Shown: positions 1-10,259, numbered from the stretch's first letter. The stretch is 64,000 bases of DNA from Shewanella putrefaciens (GCF_016406305.1 NZ_CP066369.1:2622501-2686500); one strand, 5' to 3'. Notes: generated from the letters alone by a model not told the origin. Program-made: numbers and translations.

Positions 1-98
1 CAGCTCTTACCTTCTTTGGAGATCTGCAGTGCTGCGCGCATACCCGCACCACCGGCACCGATCACCACAGCATCAAATTCGCGTACTGAAATACTCAC
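1..98 (-). CDS. sdhA: Succinate dehydrogenase flavoprotein subunit, N-terminal part
   Basis: Only the first 32 codons are in the window; the gene runs off the left edge. The start is GTG at 98-96, directly after the sdhD stop codon, with GGGG about seven bases upstream as ribosome binding site. The translated start contains [14 protein letters not shown], the dinucleotide-binding GxGxxG fold that holds FAD in SdhA. The protein would oxidise succinate to fumarate on the cytoplasmic face of the inner membrane and pass electrons to the iron-sulfur subunit. Its place immediately after sdhC and sdhD matches the sdhCDAB operon order of gammaproteobacteria. Identification rests on the motif plus this context. 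Confidence 0.93.
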   Translation of the reverse strand, partial: MSISVREFDAVVIGAGGAGMRAALQISKEGKS

Positions 99-446
99 TT
101 AGACACCCCACACAATAACAATGCCGGCCGCTAAATAACAAAATACGGTAACGACAAAGGTGAACTGTAAAACACCACGTAACGACGTGCACTTGACGTA
201 ATCTGTCAGCACTTGCCATACACCAATCCAGGCGTGGATAAGCAATGCCACTAGCGCAAGCAGTGTAAACACTTTCATCGGCAGAGCACTAAATAGGCCA
301 TGCCAAACGTCGTAGGTGAGAGGGGAACTACATGCAATAAAGCCAACCAAGAAAATGGTGTAACAGGCGAGGATCACTGCACTAGCGCGTAGTAGAATAA
401 AGTCATGAACACCACTGCGTCCAAAACTTGCTGCATTGGTTACCAT
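99..446 (-). CDS. sdhD: Succinate dehydrogenase membrane anchor subunit SdhD
   Basis: A 115-residue protein with three hydrophobic segments, the usual length for SdhD. I chose ATG at 446 because it gives the family length and overlaps the sdhC stop by seven bases; a longer open frame upstream lies entirely inside sdhC. The segment HAWIGVWQVLTDYVK (residues 71-85) carries Asp82 and Tyr83; Tyr83 lines the ubiquinone site in the Escherichia coli enzyme. With SdhC it anchors the flavoprotein and iron-sulfur subunits, holds haem b and reduces ubiquinone. It is translationally coupled to sdhC and followed with no gap by sdhA. Confidence 0.93.
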   Translation of the reverse strand: MVTNAASFGRSGVHDFILLRASAVILACYTIFLVGFIACSSPLTYDVWHGLFSALPMKVFTLLALVALLIHAWIGVWQVLTDYVKCTSLRGVLQFTFVVTVFCYLAAGIVIVWGV

Positions 447-835
447 ACCCACATCCCCGCTAAAATTGAAAAGGCTACCGTTAATACAAAAACAGCTTTC
501 GCTGATGCGGTACCCGAAGCCAACTCTTCCCAACGACCGGTATCCATTACTAAATGGCGTAGGCCACCGAATAAATGGAAGGTCAATGCAGTTAAAATGC
601 CCCATATAATGAACTTCACAACGAAGTTATCGAATAGAGATTGCACGCCAGCAAAACTTTCAGCGGAGGCTAAAGATGAATTTAGCAACCAAATAAGAAT
701 GCCAACAGCAAACAGCATGATGACGCCGGATACACGGTGAAGAATTGACACAATCGCTGTTGCAGGAAAGCGAATGGTCTGCAGATCTAAATGGACAGGT
801 CTTTGCTTTTTCACGTTCTGCTCACTCAGCTCCAT
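440..835 (-). CDS. sdhC: Succinate dehydrogenase cytochrome b556 subunit SdhC
   Basis: A 131-residue membrane protein with three predicted transmembrane segments. VKKQRPVHLDLQTIRFP near the N-terminus and SILHRVSG (residues 30-37) are hallmark SdhC sequences; Ser30 and Arg34 correspond to quinone-site residues and His87 (in LTFHLFGGLRH) to the axial haem ligand of the E. coli protein. It is the first gene of the sdhCDA(B) operon and is transcribed away from gltA. No good Shine-Dalgarno precedes the ATG at 835, and a GTG eight codons in would also give a plausible start, so the exact N-terminus is uncertain. Confidence 0.94.
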   Translation of the reverse strand: MELSEQNVKKQRPVHLDLQTIRFPATAIVSILHRVSGVIMLFAVGILIWLLNSSLASAESFAGVQSLFDNFVVKFIIWGILTALTFHLFGGLRHLVMDTGRWEELASGTASAKAVFVLTVAFSILAGMWVW

Positions 836-1251
836 TGAGCATTTTTTTTGTTATGTGAACCGCTTTTGTACAAACTTTAAACTGAGAGGTAAATCACGGC
901 AAAAGTAAACACAAAAGCAAAGTTTAAACAAACAGTTAACTATCTGAGCACGCTCTTATTTAACATGTAAACTAAGGGTACTTTATAATCGTTGTTTGCG
1001 GCCCTTATTGGGCGGAGGCAAGTATACTCGCGGCAAATGTCAAATACAAACATCACAGAATGCAAATTATGTTTTTTTGACGACTTTTTGGCGTAAGTGC
1101 CAGTTGCAGCAAGGAAAGTAAAGCGTTTTATACCATGGTCTAACAAATTTAAACGCTTATTTAAATTGAAATGTGATCTAGAATAGCTGTAAAGTAATGG
1201 CGGTTTGACATGCCGCACTCACAGATAAAAATGAAGTAAGGAGAACGGGGT
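836..1251. promoter_or_regulatory. Divergent sdhC / gltA control region
   Basis: About 415 bases with no convincing gene between two divergently transcribed TCA-cycle genes. It must hold both promoters. It is AT-rich near sdhC and contains several TTAA/GTTAAC stretches (about 920-950) of the sort ArcA can bind, and a TGTGATCTAGA half-site at 1172-1182 that resembles the left half of a Crp site but lacks the right half. A TTGACA lies at 1204-1209. I cannot assign a transcription start or an operator with confidence. Confidence 0.5.
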
Positions 1252-2538
1252 ATGGCTGATTTAAGAGCCAAATTAGAATTACCAGGGAACGACTCGATAG
1301 AATTGCCAGTAAAGCAGGGAACCGCTGGTTTTGACGTAATCGACATCAGTAAACTTGGCAGCAAAGGTTACTTTACTTTTGATCCAGGTTTTCTCGCGAC
1401 AGCCTCCTGTGAATCTGCAATTACCTATATCGATGGCGATCAAGGTATATTGTTACACCGTGGCTATCCAATTGAGCAACTCGCCGTTGACTCCGATTAC
1501 CTAGACCTGTGTTATTTGCTGCTTTACGGTGAACTGCCGACGCCAGAGCAATATGCTGAGTTTGTACATACAGTCAAAAACCACACTATGGTCCATGAGC
1601 AACTAGCCTTCTTCTTTAGAGGCTTCCGTCGTGATGCTCATCCTATGGCGATGTTATGTGGTGTGACGGGTGCATTGTCTGCATTTTATCAAGACTCACT
1701 CGATGTCAACGATCCGCACCACCGCGAAATCGCCGCTTATCGCCTAGTCTCCAAGATGCCAACGATTGCCGCTATGTGCTACAAGTATTCCTCAGGCCAG
1801 CCATTCGTTTACCCACGCAATGACTTAAGCTATGCGGGCAACTTCTTAAGCATGATGTTTGCTGTGCCATGCGAAGAGTACAAAGTTAACCCAATCGTTG
1901 AACGTGCGATGGACAGGATCTTCATTCTGCATGCGGATCATGAGCAAAACGCATCAACTTCAACCGTACGTTTAGCGGGTTCTTCAGGGGCAAACCCATT
2001 TGCGTGTATCGCAGCGGGTATTGCTTCACTTTGGGGCCCAGCACACGGCGGCGCTAACGAAGCTTGCTTACAAATGTTGGAAGAAATCGGTTCTGTGGAC
2101 CGCATTCCTGAATTCATTGAACGCGCGAAAGACAAGAATGATCCATTCCGTCTGATGGGCTTTGGACACCGTGTTTACAAAAACTTTGACCCACGAGCCA
2201 AAGTAATGCGTGAAACCTGTCACGAAGTGCTGAAGGAACTCAAGGTCAAAGATCCACTATTGGATGTGGCCATGGAACTTGAGCGTATTGCCCTTGAAGA
2301 TGAATATTTCATTTCTAAGAAGCTGTATCCAAACGTTGACTTCTACTCTGGCATCATCATGAAAGCCATTGGTATTCCAACCAGTATGTTCACTGTGCTA
2401 TTCGCACTGGCGCGTACTGTGGGTTGGATTGCACATTGGAAAGAAATGTTGGATCAACCAGGCCACAAAATCAGCCGTCCACGTCAGCTATACACTGGCG
2501 AAACTGCACGGGATTTTGTTAAGCAAGACAAACGCTAA
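1252..2538 (+). CDS. gltA: Citrate synthase, hexameric type II
   Basis: A 428-residue protein, the typical length of the NADH-sensitive hexameric citrate synthase of Gram-negative bacteria. It condenses acetyl-CoA and oxaloacetate to citrate in the cytoplasm. The catalytic set is visible: His265 in GPAHGGAN, His306 in GFGHRVYK and Asp363 in NVDFYSGII. The N-terminal domain of about 45 residues that carries the allosteric site in this class is also present. ATG at 1252 is preceded by AAGGAG. It is a single gene, divergent from sdhC, and ends in a strong terminator. Confidence 0.97.
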   Translation: MADLRAKLELPGNDSIELPVKQGTAGFDVIDISKLGSKGYFTFDPGFLATASCESAITYIDGDQGILLHRGYPIEQLAVDSDYLDLCYLLLYGELPTPEQYAEFVHTVKNHTMVHEQLAFFFRGFRRDAHPMAMLCGVTGALSAFYQDSLDVNDPHHREIAAYRLVSKMPTIAAMCYKYSSGQPFVYPRNDLSYAGNFLSMMFAVPCEEYKVNPIVERAMDRIFILHADHEQNASTSTVRLAGSSGANPFACIAAGIASLWGPAHGGANEACLQMLEEIGSVDRIPEFIERAKDKNDPFRLMGFGHRVYKNFDPRAKVMRETCHEVLKELKVKDPLLDVAMELERIALEDEYFISKKLYPNVDFYSGIIMKAIGIPTSMFTVLFALARTVGWIAHWKEMLDQPGHKISRPRQLYTGETARDFVKQDKR

Positions 2539-2557
2539 GACCACTGTCTTAAGCATT

Positions 2558-2583
2558 AAAAAGCGCCCATGGGCGCTTTTTTT
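2558..2583 (+). terminator. Rho-independent terminator of gltA
   Basis: An 11-bp perfect stem (AAAAAGCGCCC and its complement) with a two-base loop followed by a T run, 20 bases after the gltA stop. The roughly 250 bases from here to 2838 hold no gene and presumably contain the promoter of the efflux operon. Confidence 0.93.
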
Positions 2584-2837
2584 ATTCCACTACACTCCCC
2601 AAAAATACCTTTCCCTTCACTAAAAATACCTTGTTGCAATTGCTCACTTGAGTAATTTCCCTTAACCATATTTAGTTATTCTCATCACTTTTTACACTTT
2701 TTAGCTACATTTAGTTAATTTGCCTACTCAATAAAAGCATGGAATTGAGTTAATATATTGAAATAAATCATCTTTTAATATTGGCACAGTTTCTGCTATC
2801 AAGTGGCATCACAATAAAGACAACAGGTAACACTCTT

Positions 2838-3902
2838 ATGGAAAAGTCAAAAATGGTTAAATTCGCTCTACCACTACTCATGATTTCAATGCTGGCGGCC
2901 TGTGGTGAGGAAGAAGTGGCTAAAAAAGAAGAAAAATATGCCATTCCCGTAGAGACGACAACGGTAGTGCAAGGCAATGTATCTTCTTTTTATAGCACCA
3001 CTGCCACCCTAGAAGCCCCCCAAGAAGCCAATGTCGTTAGCCGTATTTCTGGATTGATTGAATCTATTGCCGTTGAAGAAGGCGATCGTGTTCAGAAGGG
3101 TCAAGTGCTTGCCGTTATTGATTCAAAAAGGCAACAGTACGATCTCAATCGCTCGGAAGCCGAAGTTAAAATTATTGAGCAGGAACTGAATCGTTTAAAA
3201 AAGATGAACAATAAAGAGTTTATCAGCGCAGATTCGATGGCTAAGCTCGAATATAACCTGCAAGCCGCCATCGCGAAAAAAGATCTGGCTGAACTGCAAG
3301 TCAAAGAAAGTCGTGTGGTCTCCCCCATCGATGGCATTATCGCCAAACGCTATGTTAAAGCGGGTAATATGGCGCAAGAATTCAGCGACTTGTTTTACAT
3401 AGTCAACCAAGATGAACTCCACGGCATAGTCCACCTGCCAGAGCAACAACTTACAAGCCTAAAATTAGGCCAAGAAGCTCAGGTCTTTAACAACCAACAA
3501 AGTAAAAATGCTATCCATGCCAAAGTGTTGCGCATAAGCCCCATTGTGGATCCACAAAGTGGCACCTTTAAAGTCACATTAGCCGTACCCAATCAAGATG
3601 CACGCCTAAAAGCGGGCATGTTTACCCGTGTAGAGCTCAAATACGACACCCACGAAAACGTGATCACTGTTCCCTACAGTGCCCTTATCAACCAAGATAA
3701 CAGACAAGCTTTATATGTGATTGATGGTACGAATGCCAATCGCCGTGAGGTCCAAATTGGCTACCGTGAAGGCGATTCGGTTGAGATTGTTTCCGGTATT
3801 AACCCCGGTGAACAAGTAGTGACCCGTGGCCAACAAAACTTGAAAGACCAATCCTTAGTCGAAGTGATCACTCCACTCGATCTCGCCTCAGCTAAGAACT
3901 GA
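2838..3902 (+). CDS. RND efflux periplasmic adaptor (membrane fusion) lipoprotein
   Basis: A 354-residue HlyD/AcrA-family adaptor. I start it at ATG 2838 because this gives a clean lipoprotein signal peptide (MEKSKMVKFALPLLMISMLAAC, lipobox LAAC, Cys22); the frame is open 19 codons further upstream. Seen in order are a beta-barrel/lipoyl half (GLIESIAVEEGDRVQKGQVLAVID), a short alpha-helical hairpin, the second lipoyl half (VVSPIDGIIAKRYVKAGNMAQ) and a C-terminal membrane-proximal domain. It would bridge the two downstream RND transporters to an outer membrane channel, which is not encoded here. It lies 12 bases before the first pump gene, so one operon is likely. The substrate is unknown. 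Confidence 0.9.
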   Translation: MEKSKMVKFALPLLMISMLAACGEEEVAKKEEKYAIPVETTTVVQGNVSSFYSTTATLEAPQEANVVSRISGLIESIAVEEGDRVQKGQVLAVIDSKRQQYDLNRSEAEVKIIEQELNRLKKMNNKEFISADSMAKLEYNLQAAIAKKDLAELQVKESRVVSPIDGIIAKRYVKAGNMAQEFSDLFYIVNQDELHGIVHLPEQQLTSLKLGQEAQVFNNQQSKNAIHAKVLRISPIVDPQSGTFKVTLAVPNQDARLKAGMFTRVELKYDTHENVITVPYSALINQDNRQALYVIDGTNANRREVQIGYREGDSVEIVSGINPGEQVVTRGQQNLKDQSLVEVITPLDLASAKN

Positions 3903-3914
3903 TAGGAGCCTTTC

Positions 3915-6900
3915 ATGTCAATTATCAGCACTTCCGTTAAACGGCCGGTCACGGTATGGATGTTCATGCTGGCGGTAATTTTATTCGGTATGGTGGGATT
4001 TTCCCGCTTAGCGGTAAAATTACTGCCAGATCTAAGCTATCCCACACTCACTATCCGCACTATGTATGATGGCGCGGCGCCCGTTGAAGTCGAGCAGTTA
4101 GTGTCTAAACCCATTGAAGAAGCGGTTGGCGTAGTCAAAGGATTACGTAAGATCAGCTCTATTTCCCGCTCAGGTATGTCGGATGTGGTGCTCGAGTTTG
4201 AATGGGGCACAACAATGGATATGGCGAGTTTAGATGTGCGTGAAAAACTCGACACTATCGCCCTACCTCTCGATGTTAAAAAGCCCTTATTACTACGCTT
4301 TAACCCTAACCTTGACCCCATTATGCGCCTCGCGCTGTCGGTGCCCAATGCCTCAGAGGCTGAGCTCAAGCAAATGCGGACCTATGCGGATGAAGAACTC
4401 AAGCGTCGTTTAGAGGCGCTATCTGGGGTGGCTGCAGTGCGTTTATCCGGTGGTCTAGAGCAGGAAGTGCATATTCAGCTCAACCAAGAAAAGCTATCAC
4501 AGCTTAATCTCAATGCCGATGACATCAAAAATCGTATCAGTGAAGAAAATATTAACTTATCTGCAGGTAAAGTCATCCAAGGCGATCGCGAATATTTAGT
4601 CAGAACACTTAATCAATTCAACTCCTTAGAAGAACTTGGCCAAGTAATCGTCTATCGTGATGCGCAAACCTTAGTGCGTTTATTCGAAGTCGCCACTATT
4701 ACCGATGCCTATAAAGAGCGCAGCGATATCACCCGCATTGGCAGTCAAGAATCGATTGAACTGGCCATTTATAAAGAAGGTGATGCCAATACTGTCGCCG
4801 TCGCCCAAAAACTGCGGGATGAGCTCGTCAAAATCAATCAAGACCCCCTGCAAAATAAACTCGAAGTGATTTACGATCAGTCCGAGTTTATCGAAAGTGC
4901 GGTCAGCGAAGTCACCTCATCGGCATTGATGGGCAGTGTCTTATCTATGCTAGTGATTTACCTGTTCCTGCGTAACATTATCCCGACCTTGATTATCTCT
5001 ATCTCGATCCCCTTCTCGGTGATCGCTACCTTTAACATGATGTACTTTGCCGATATCAGCTTAAACATCATGTCATTAGGGGGTATTGCGCTCGCCATCG
5101 GTCTGTTAGTCGATAACGCCATCGTGGTGTTAGAAAACATCGACCGTTGCCGCAGCGAAGGCATGAGCAAACTGGACGCTGCCGTGACGGGCACGAAAGA
5201 AGTCGCAGGCGCGATTTTTGCCTCGACACTCACTACGCTGGCGGTATTTGTGCCGCTGGTATTTGTCGATGGCATTGCCGGCGCCCTGTTCTCCGACCAA
5301 GCGCTCACTGTCACCTTTGCCCTGTTGGCCTCGCTACTCGTCGCATTAACGTCCATTCCAATGCTGGCATCACGCCAAGGCTTTAAAACCTTACCCGCGT
5401 TGATAAACAGCACGCCTAAGGATAAACCCACCACTAAAATGGGTAAGCTTAAACACTATAGTGCGACTGTATTTTCCTTCCCTATTCTGTTGATATTTAG
5501 CTACTTACCCAGTGCGCTACTCACCTTAGTGCTCATTTTAGGCCGTTTCTTCTCATGGCTTATTGGGCTAGTGATGCGCCCTTTAAGCTCGGCATTTAAT
5601 TTTATCTATCACAATATCGAGAAGGTTTATCACAAGCTGCTGGCCTCTGCACTTCGCAGACAGATGACCACACTACTACTGACCATTGCGATAACAGGGG
5701 CTTGTATTAGTCTGTTACCCCGCCTGGGTATGGAACTTATTCCGCCGATGAATCAAGGCGAGTTCTATGTGGAGATCCTATTGCCACCCGGAACGGCAGT
5801 GGGCGAAACCGACAAGGTATTGCAACAGCTCGCACTGTCGATTAAAGACAGAACCGAGGTTAAACATGCCTATAGCCAAGCCGGCAGTGGTGGTTTGATG
5901 ACCTCGGATACCGCCCGCGGCGGTGAAAACTGGGGCCGCTTACAGGTGGTGCTTAAGGATCCTAGTGCCTATAACACTATCACTCAAATATTGCGTGATA
6001 GCGCGCGTCGTATCCCAGAGCTTGAAGAAAAAATCGAACAACCTGAACTATTTAGCTTTAAAACGCCACTGGAAATCGAACTGACAGGCTATGACCTACA
6101 CTTGCTTAAGCGTAGCGCCGATAGTCTTGTCAAAGCATTATCCGCATCGGAGCGCTTTGCCGACGTCAATACCAGCCTGCGCGATGGTCAACCTGAGCTG
6201 AGTATCCGTTTCGACCATGCAAGGTTAGCGGCACTGGGAATGGATGCGCCAACGGTGGCGAACCGTATCGCCCAACGCGTCGGTGGTACGGTTGCCAGCC
6301 AATACACAGTTCGTGATCGTAAAATTGATATTCTGGTGCGCAGTGAACTCGCCGAGCGGGATCAGATCAGCGATATCGATGCTTTAATCATCAACCCTAA
6401 CAGCAGTCAACCTATTGCCTTAAGCGCAGTGGCCGAAGTGTCATTGCAATTAGGTCCATCGGCAATTAACCGTATCAGCCAACAACGTGTGGCATTGGTC
6501 TCGGCGAACCTTGCCTATGGTGATTTAAGCGATGCGGTGGCGGAGGCGCAGCAAATATTAGCGCAACAGGTGTTACCCGCATCGGTACAAGCTCGCTTTG
6601 GTGGTCAAAATGAGGAAATGGAGCACTCATTCCAGTCCCTCAAAATAGCCCTTATCCTAGCGGTATTCCTAGTGTATTTAGTGATGGCAAGTCAGTTTGA
6701 ATCCCTGCTGCATCCCTTGCTTATCCTCTTTGCCGTGCCTATGGCTTTAGGGGGCAGCATACTTGGGCTGTATCTCACCCAAACCCATTTGAGTGTGGTG
6801 GTGTTTATTGGTCTTATCATGCTTGCGGGGATAGTCGTGAACAACGCCATTGTACTGGTCGATCGCATCAACCAACTGCGAAGCGAAGGCGTAGAAAAAC

Positions 6901-7166
6901 TCGAAGCCATTCGCGTCGCAGCCAAATCACGTCTTCGCCCCATTATGATGACCACACTGACCACAACCTTAGGCCTACTCCCGATGGCATTAGGTTTAGG
7001 TGATGGCGCTGAAGTGCGCGCACCTATGGCAATTACGGTGATCTTTGGCCTGAGTTTATCTACGCTACTGACCTTAATTGTGCTGCCTGTGCTATATGCC
7101 CTGTTCGACCGTAAAACCTATGTAGTAACGGACTCACAGGTCAGCGTTGAGGAGGCTCGCCCATGA
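3915..7166 (+). CDS. RND-family efflux transporter, first of a tandem pair
   Basis: A 1083-residue inner membrane protein of the AcrB/HAE-1 superfamily with the duplicated layout of two sets of six transmembrane helices, each preceded by a large periplasmic loop. It begins MSIISTSVKRPVTVWMF, the typical cytoplasmic helix start. The fourth-helix proton-relay motif reads GLLVDNAIVVLENID: one of the two aspartates of AcrB (Asp407/Asp408) is Asn here, as in several RND subfamilies. The C-terminal half has the matching GIVVNNAIVLVDRIN. It is longer than AcrB (about 1049) because of a hydrophobic insertion around residues 500-560. It overlaps the next gene by four bases. Substrate unknown. Confidence 0.93.
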   Translation: MSIISTSVKRPVTVWMFMLAVILFGMVGFSRLAVKLLPDLSYPTLTIRTMYDGAAPVEVEQLVSKPIEEAVGVVKGLRKISSISRSGMSDVVLEFEWGTTMDMASLDVREKLDTIALPLDVKKPLLLRFNPNLDPIMRLALSVPNASEAELKQMRTYADEELKRRLEALSGVAAVRLSGGLEQEVHIQLNQEKLSQLNLNADDIKNRISEENINLSAGKVIQGDREYLVRTLNQFNSLEELGQVIVYRDAQTLVRLFEVATITDAYKERSDITRIGSQESIELAIYKEGDANTVAVAQKLRDELVKINQDPLQNKLEVIYDQSEFIESAVSEVTSSALMGSVLSMLVIYLFLRNIIPTLIISISIPFSVIATFNMMYFADISLNIMSLGGIALAIGLLVDNAIVVLENIDRCRSEGMSKLDAAVTGTKEVAGAIFASTLTTLAVFVPLVFVDGIAGALFSDQALTVTFALLASLLVALTSIPMLASRQGFKTLPALINSTPKDKPTTKMGKLKHYSATVFSFPILLIFSYLPSALLTLVLILGRFFSWLIGLVMRPLSSAFNFIYHNIEKVYHKLLASALRRQMTTLLLTIAITGACISLLPRLGMELIPPMNQGEFYVEILLPPGTAVGETDKVLQQLALSIKDRTEVKHAYSQAGSGGLMTSDTARGGENWGRLQVVLKDPSAYNTITQILRDSARRIPELEEKIEQPELFSFKTPLEIELTGYDLHLLKRSADSLVKALSASERFADVNTSLRDGQPELSIRFDHARLAALGMDAPTVANRIAQRVGGTVASQYTVRDRKIDILVRSELAERDQISDIDALIINPNSSQPIALSAVAEVSLQLGPSAINRISQQRVALVSANLAYGDLSDAVAEAQQILAQQVLPASVQARFGGQNEEMEHSFQSLKIALILAVFLVYLVMASQFESLLHPLLILFAVPMALGGSILGLYLTQTHLSVVVFIGLIMLAGIVVNNAIVLVDRINQLRSEGVEKLEAIRVAAKSRLRPIMMTTLTTTLGLLPMALGLGDGAEVRAPMAITVIFGLSLSTLLTLIVLPVLYALFDRKTYVVTDSQVSVEEARP

Positions 7167-10100
7167 ACCTCACCCGTTTAGCCATTAAACGCCCAGTGAC
7201 CACCAGCATGTTTTTCTTTGCTATCTTGCTGTTTGGTCTCGCTTCAAGCCGCCTACTACCGCTGGAAATGTTCCCCGGGATCGATATTCCGCAGATCGTG
7301 GTGGAAGTGCCCTATAAGGGCTCAACCCCCGCCGAAGTGGAGCGGGATATCACCAGAGTGCTGGAGGAATCCCTTGCCACTATGGGGGGAATCGATGAGC
7401 TCGAATCTGAGTCTTCCCAGGAAGGCTCAGAAATCGAAATCAACATGAAATGGGGTGAAAACGTTGCCACTAAGAGTCTAGAGGCGCGGGAAAAAATCGA
7501 TGCGGTGCGTCATTTGCTGCCCAAGGATGTGGAGCGGGTATTTATTCACCAATTCTCCACCGCCGATATGCCAGTGTTGACCATTCGTATATCGAGCGAA
7601 CGTGAGCTTTCCGGTGCATTTGATCTGCTGGATAAGCAGCTTAAACGTCCCCTTGAGCGTGTCGAAGGTGTGTCTAAGGTCAGCTTGTACGGCGTTGAGC
7701 AGAAGCAAATAGAAGTGCGGATCGATGCAGACCGCCTCGCCGCCAGTGGTTTTTCTGCTACCGATTTACAGGCGCGTCTTAGCCGAGAAAACTTTGTCAT
7801 CAGCGCAGGTACGCTCAGGGCCAGCAACCTTGTTTACCAAGTTTCACCTAAGGGTGAATTTAGAAACCTTGAAGATATCAAAGCATTGGTACTCATTCCT
7901 GGCCTGACCTTAGGGGATATTGCGGACGTACAGTTTGCTCTGCCAGAACGTATCGAAGGCCGGCACTTAGATAAGCATTATGCCGTAGGGTTGGACGTAT
8001 TTAAGGAGTCTGGCGCTAACTTAGTCGAAGTGTCGGAACGCGTCCTTAAGGTCATAGAGCAGGCGAAGCAAGACCAACAATTCCAAGGTATTCGTTTGTT
8101 TATCATGGAAGATCAAGCCTCAGGGGTGAAATCATCACTGACGGATCTGCTGCTGTCTGGCTTGATAGGGGCATTACTGTCCTTTGTGGTGTTATACCTA
8201 TTCCTGCGCAATTTGAAAATGACCTTAGTGGTCGTGTCGTCTGTGCCTATTTCCATCGGCATGACGCTCGCCGCCATGTATTTACTGGGTTACAGCTTAA
8301 ATATTCTGTCGATGATGGGACTCTTACTCGCCATCGGTATGTTGATTGATAACGCCGTCGTCGTGACGGAAAGCGTACTGCAGGAGAAACAAGGCAAACG
8401 CCCTAAGGATAATGAGGAGTCTGTGATCGCCGGGGTTGATAAAGTCGCCTTAGCCGTCTTGGCGGGAACTATGACTACCGCCATCGTATTTTTACCCAAT
8501 ATTTTTGGCGTGAAAGTTGAACTCACCATTTTCCTCGAGCACGTGGCCATTGCGATTTGTATCTCGCTTGCAGCATCACTACTGGTCGCTAAAACATTGA
8601 TCCCTTTAATGTTAACTAAGTTTCACTTCGATATCGCCCCCGAAAAGGAAGCGGGTAAATTACAGCACTTCTACAATAATACGCTTAATTGGGTATTGCT
8701 TAGACCTTGGCGCTCGGGCGTGATCGCTGTGGCGATTCTTGCCTCGACCGCCCTGCCACTGTCGTTAGTCAAACAGGATCAAGAAGACAGTCAGAGTAAG
8801 GAGCGTATTTACATCAACTATCAAGTGGAAGGTCGACATAATCTGAATGTCACCGAAGCTATGATTAATCAGATGGAGGAATATCTCTATAATAATAAAG
8901 AGGAATTCCATATCGACTCTGTTTATAGCTACTACGCCTCCGACGATGCTTCCTCTGTGGTTCTGTTGAAGAAAGACTTACCTATCCCCGTCGAAGAGCT
9001 GAAACAGAAAATTCGTAAAGGCTTCCCTAAATATTCTATCGCCAAACCGCAATTTGGTTGGGGTAATGATAATTCAGGAGTGCGGGTGACGCTCACGGGT
9101 CGCTCAACCACAGAACTTATCACCTTAAGTGAACAGGTCATTCCATTACTGCAAAATATCAAAGGATTACAGGATGTGCGCTCCGAACTGAACGGCGCAC
9201 AGCAGGAAGTGGTGATCCGTATCGACAGGCAAATGGCGGCGCGATTAGATTTAAAACTCAATGAGGTCGCCTCGAGTATTTCGATGGCACTCAGGGGGTC
9301 GCCACTGCGCTCCTTCCGCCACGATCCTAATGGCGAGCTGCGCATCGAAATGGCCTACGAAAAAGAGTGGCAAAAATCCCTCGAAAAACTCAAGCAATTG
9401 CCCATAGCACGTATCGATCAGCGGGTGTACACCTTAGATAATTTGGCGAGTATCGAGATCCAGCCGCGTTTCGATACCATCAAGCATTACAATCGCCAAA
9501 CCTCACTATCGATTGGTGCTAACTTGGAAAACTTTACCACGGAAGAAGCACAAACCAAGATCGAGCAAGTAATGGAGAATGTCCATTTCCCCAATGGCTA
9601 TGCTTACTCATTGCGTGGTGGCTTCGAGCGTCAGGATGAAGACCAGAGTGTCATGGCAACTAATATGTTATTGGCTATCGCTATGATTTATATCGTGATG
9701 GCAGCGTTGTTTGAGTCTCTGTTATTACCGACGGCGATTATCACCTCAATTCTCTTTTCCATCACAGGGGTATTCTGGGGGCTATTCCTCACCGGAACGC
9801 CGATGTCAGTGATGGCCATGATTGGTATTCTGATCTTAATGGGCATAGTAGTGAACAACGGTATCGTTTTGGTGGATCAAATCAATCAGATGACACCGGA
9901 TCTCGACAAGTTGTCCGACACGATAAGGGAAGTGTGTATCACACGTTTACGCCCAGTATTAATGACAGTCGGCACCACAGTGTTAGGGCTAGTTCCGCTG
10001 GCGATGGGCGAAACCCAAATTGGTGGCGGCGGCCCGCCCTATTCCCCAATGGCAATCGCGATTATTGGTGGCTTGTCATTTTCAACGGTCACGAGTCTGT

Positions 10101-10210
10101 ACTTAGTGCCCCTGTGCTATCAAGCCTTCTATCGGATGCGTCACCGCGCCGCCATCCGTTTAGGCGAGTCCAACAGGCTAGCTCAAAAACTATTACCCTG
10201 GACCGTTTAA
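7163..10210 (+). CDS. RND-family efflux transporter, second of a tandem pair
   Basis: A 1015-residue RND transporter starting MNLTRLAIKRPVTTSMFFF. The ATG at 7163 lies inside the stop codon of the preceding pump (ATGA overlap), so the two are translationally coupled. The relay motif is GMLIDNAVVVTESV, again with a single aspartate, and the C-terminal counterpart is GIVVNNGIVLVDQIN. The two pumps are clearly different sequences rather than a recent duplication. Two inner membrane pumps sharing one adaptor recalls MdtBC, where a heterotrimer forms; whether these two assemble together is inference. The gene ends 15 bases before a strong terminator that closes the operon. Confidence 0.93.
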   Translation: MNLTRLAIKRPVTTSMFFFAILLFGLASSRLLPLEMFPGIDIPQIVVEVPYKGSTPAEVERDITRVLEESLATMGGIDELESESSQEGSEIEINMKWGENVATKSLEAREKIDAVRHLLPKDVERVFIHQFSTADMPVLTIRISSERELSGAFDLLDKQLKRPLERVEGVSKVSLYGVEQKQIEVRIDADRLAASGFSATDLQARLSRENFVISAGTLRASNLVYQVSPKGEFRNLEDIKALVLIPGLTLGDIADVQFALPERIEGRHLDKHYAVGLDVFKESGANLVEVSERVLKVIEQAKQDQQFQGIRLFIMEDQASGVKSSLTDLLLSGLIGALLSFVVLYLFLRNLKMTLVVVSSVPISIGMTLAAMYLLGYSLNILSMMGLLLAIGMLIDNAVVVTESVLQEKQGKRPKDNEESVIAGVDKVALAVLAGTMTTAIVFLPNIFGVKVELTIFLEHVAIAICISLAASLLVAKTLIPLMLTKFHFDIAPEKEAGKLQHFYNNTLNWVLLRPWRSGVIAVAILASTALPLSLVKQDQEDSQSKERIYINYQVEGRHNLNVTEAMINQMEEYLYNNKEEFHIDSVYSYYASDDASSVVLLKKDLPIPVEELKQKIRKGFPKYSIAKPQFGWGNDNSGVRVTLTGRSTTELITLSEQVIPLLQNIKGLQDVRSELNGAQQEVVIRIDRQMAARLDLKLNEVASSISMALRGSPLRSFRHDPNGELRIEMAYEKEWQKSLEKLKQLPIARIDQRVYTLDNLASIEIQPRFDTIKHYNRQTSLSIGANLENFTTEEAQTKIEQVMENVHFPNGYAYSLRGGFERQDEDQSVMATNMLLAIAMIYIVMAALFESLLLPTAIITSILFSITGVFWGLFLTGTPMSVMAMIGILILMGIVVNNGIVLVDQINQMTPDLDKLSDTIREVCITRLRPVLMTVGTTVLGLVPLAMGETQIGGGGPPYSPMAIAIIGGLSFSTVTSLYLVPLCYQAFYRMRHRAAIRLGESNRLAQKLLPWTV

Positions 10211-10225
10211 TCGTTAATAGAAAAC

Positions 10226-10251
10226 AAAAAGGCTGCTATGCAGCCTTTTTT
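10226..10251 (+). terminator. Terminator of the tandem RND operon
   Basis: An 11-bp perfect stem (AAAAAGGCTGC, loop TAT) with T runs on both sides, so it can also work for the convergent YqfB-like gene at 10292-10633. Confidence 0.92.
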
Positions 10252-10259
10252 GTCTTCTA

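Noticed and set aside
440..605. Longer start for sdhD reaching into sdhC
   Set aside because: The extra 53 residues are the antisense-frame shadow of sdhC; ATG 446 gives the family length.
1172..1187. Crp-like half-site upstream of gltA
   Set aside because: Left half is good but the right half does not match the consensus.
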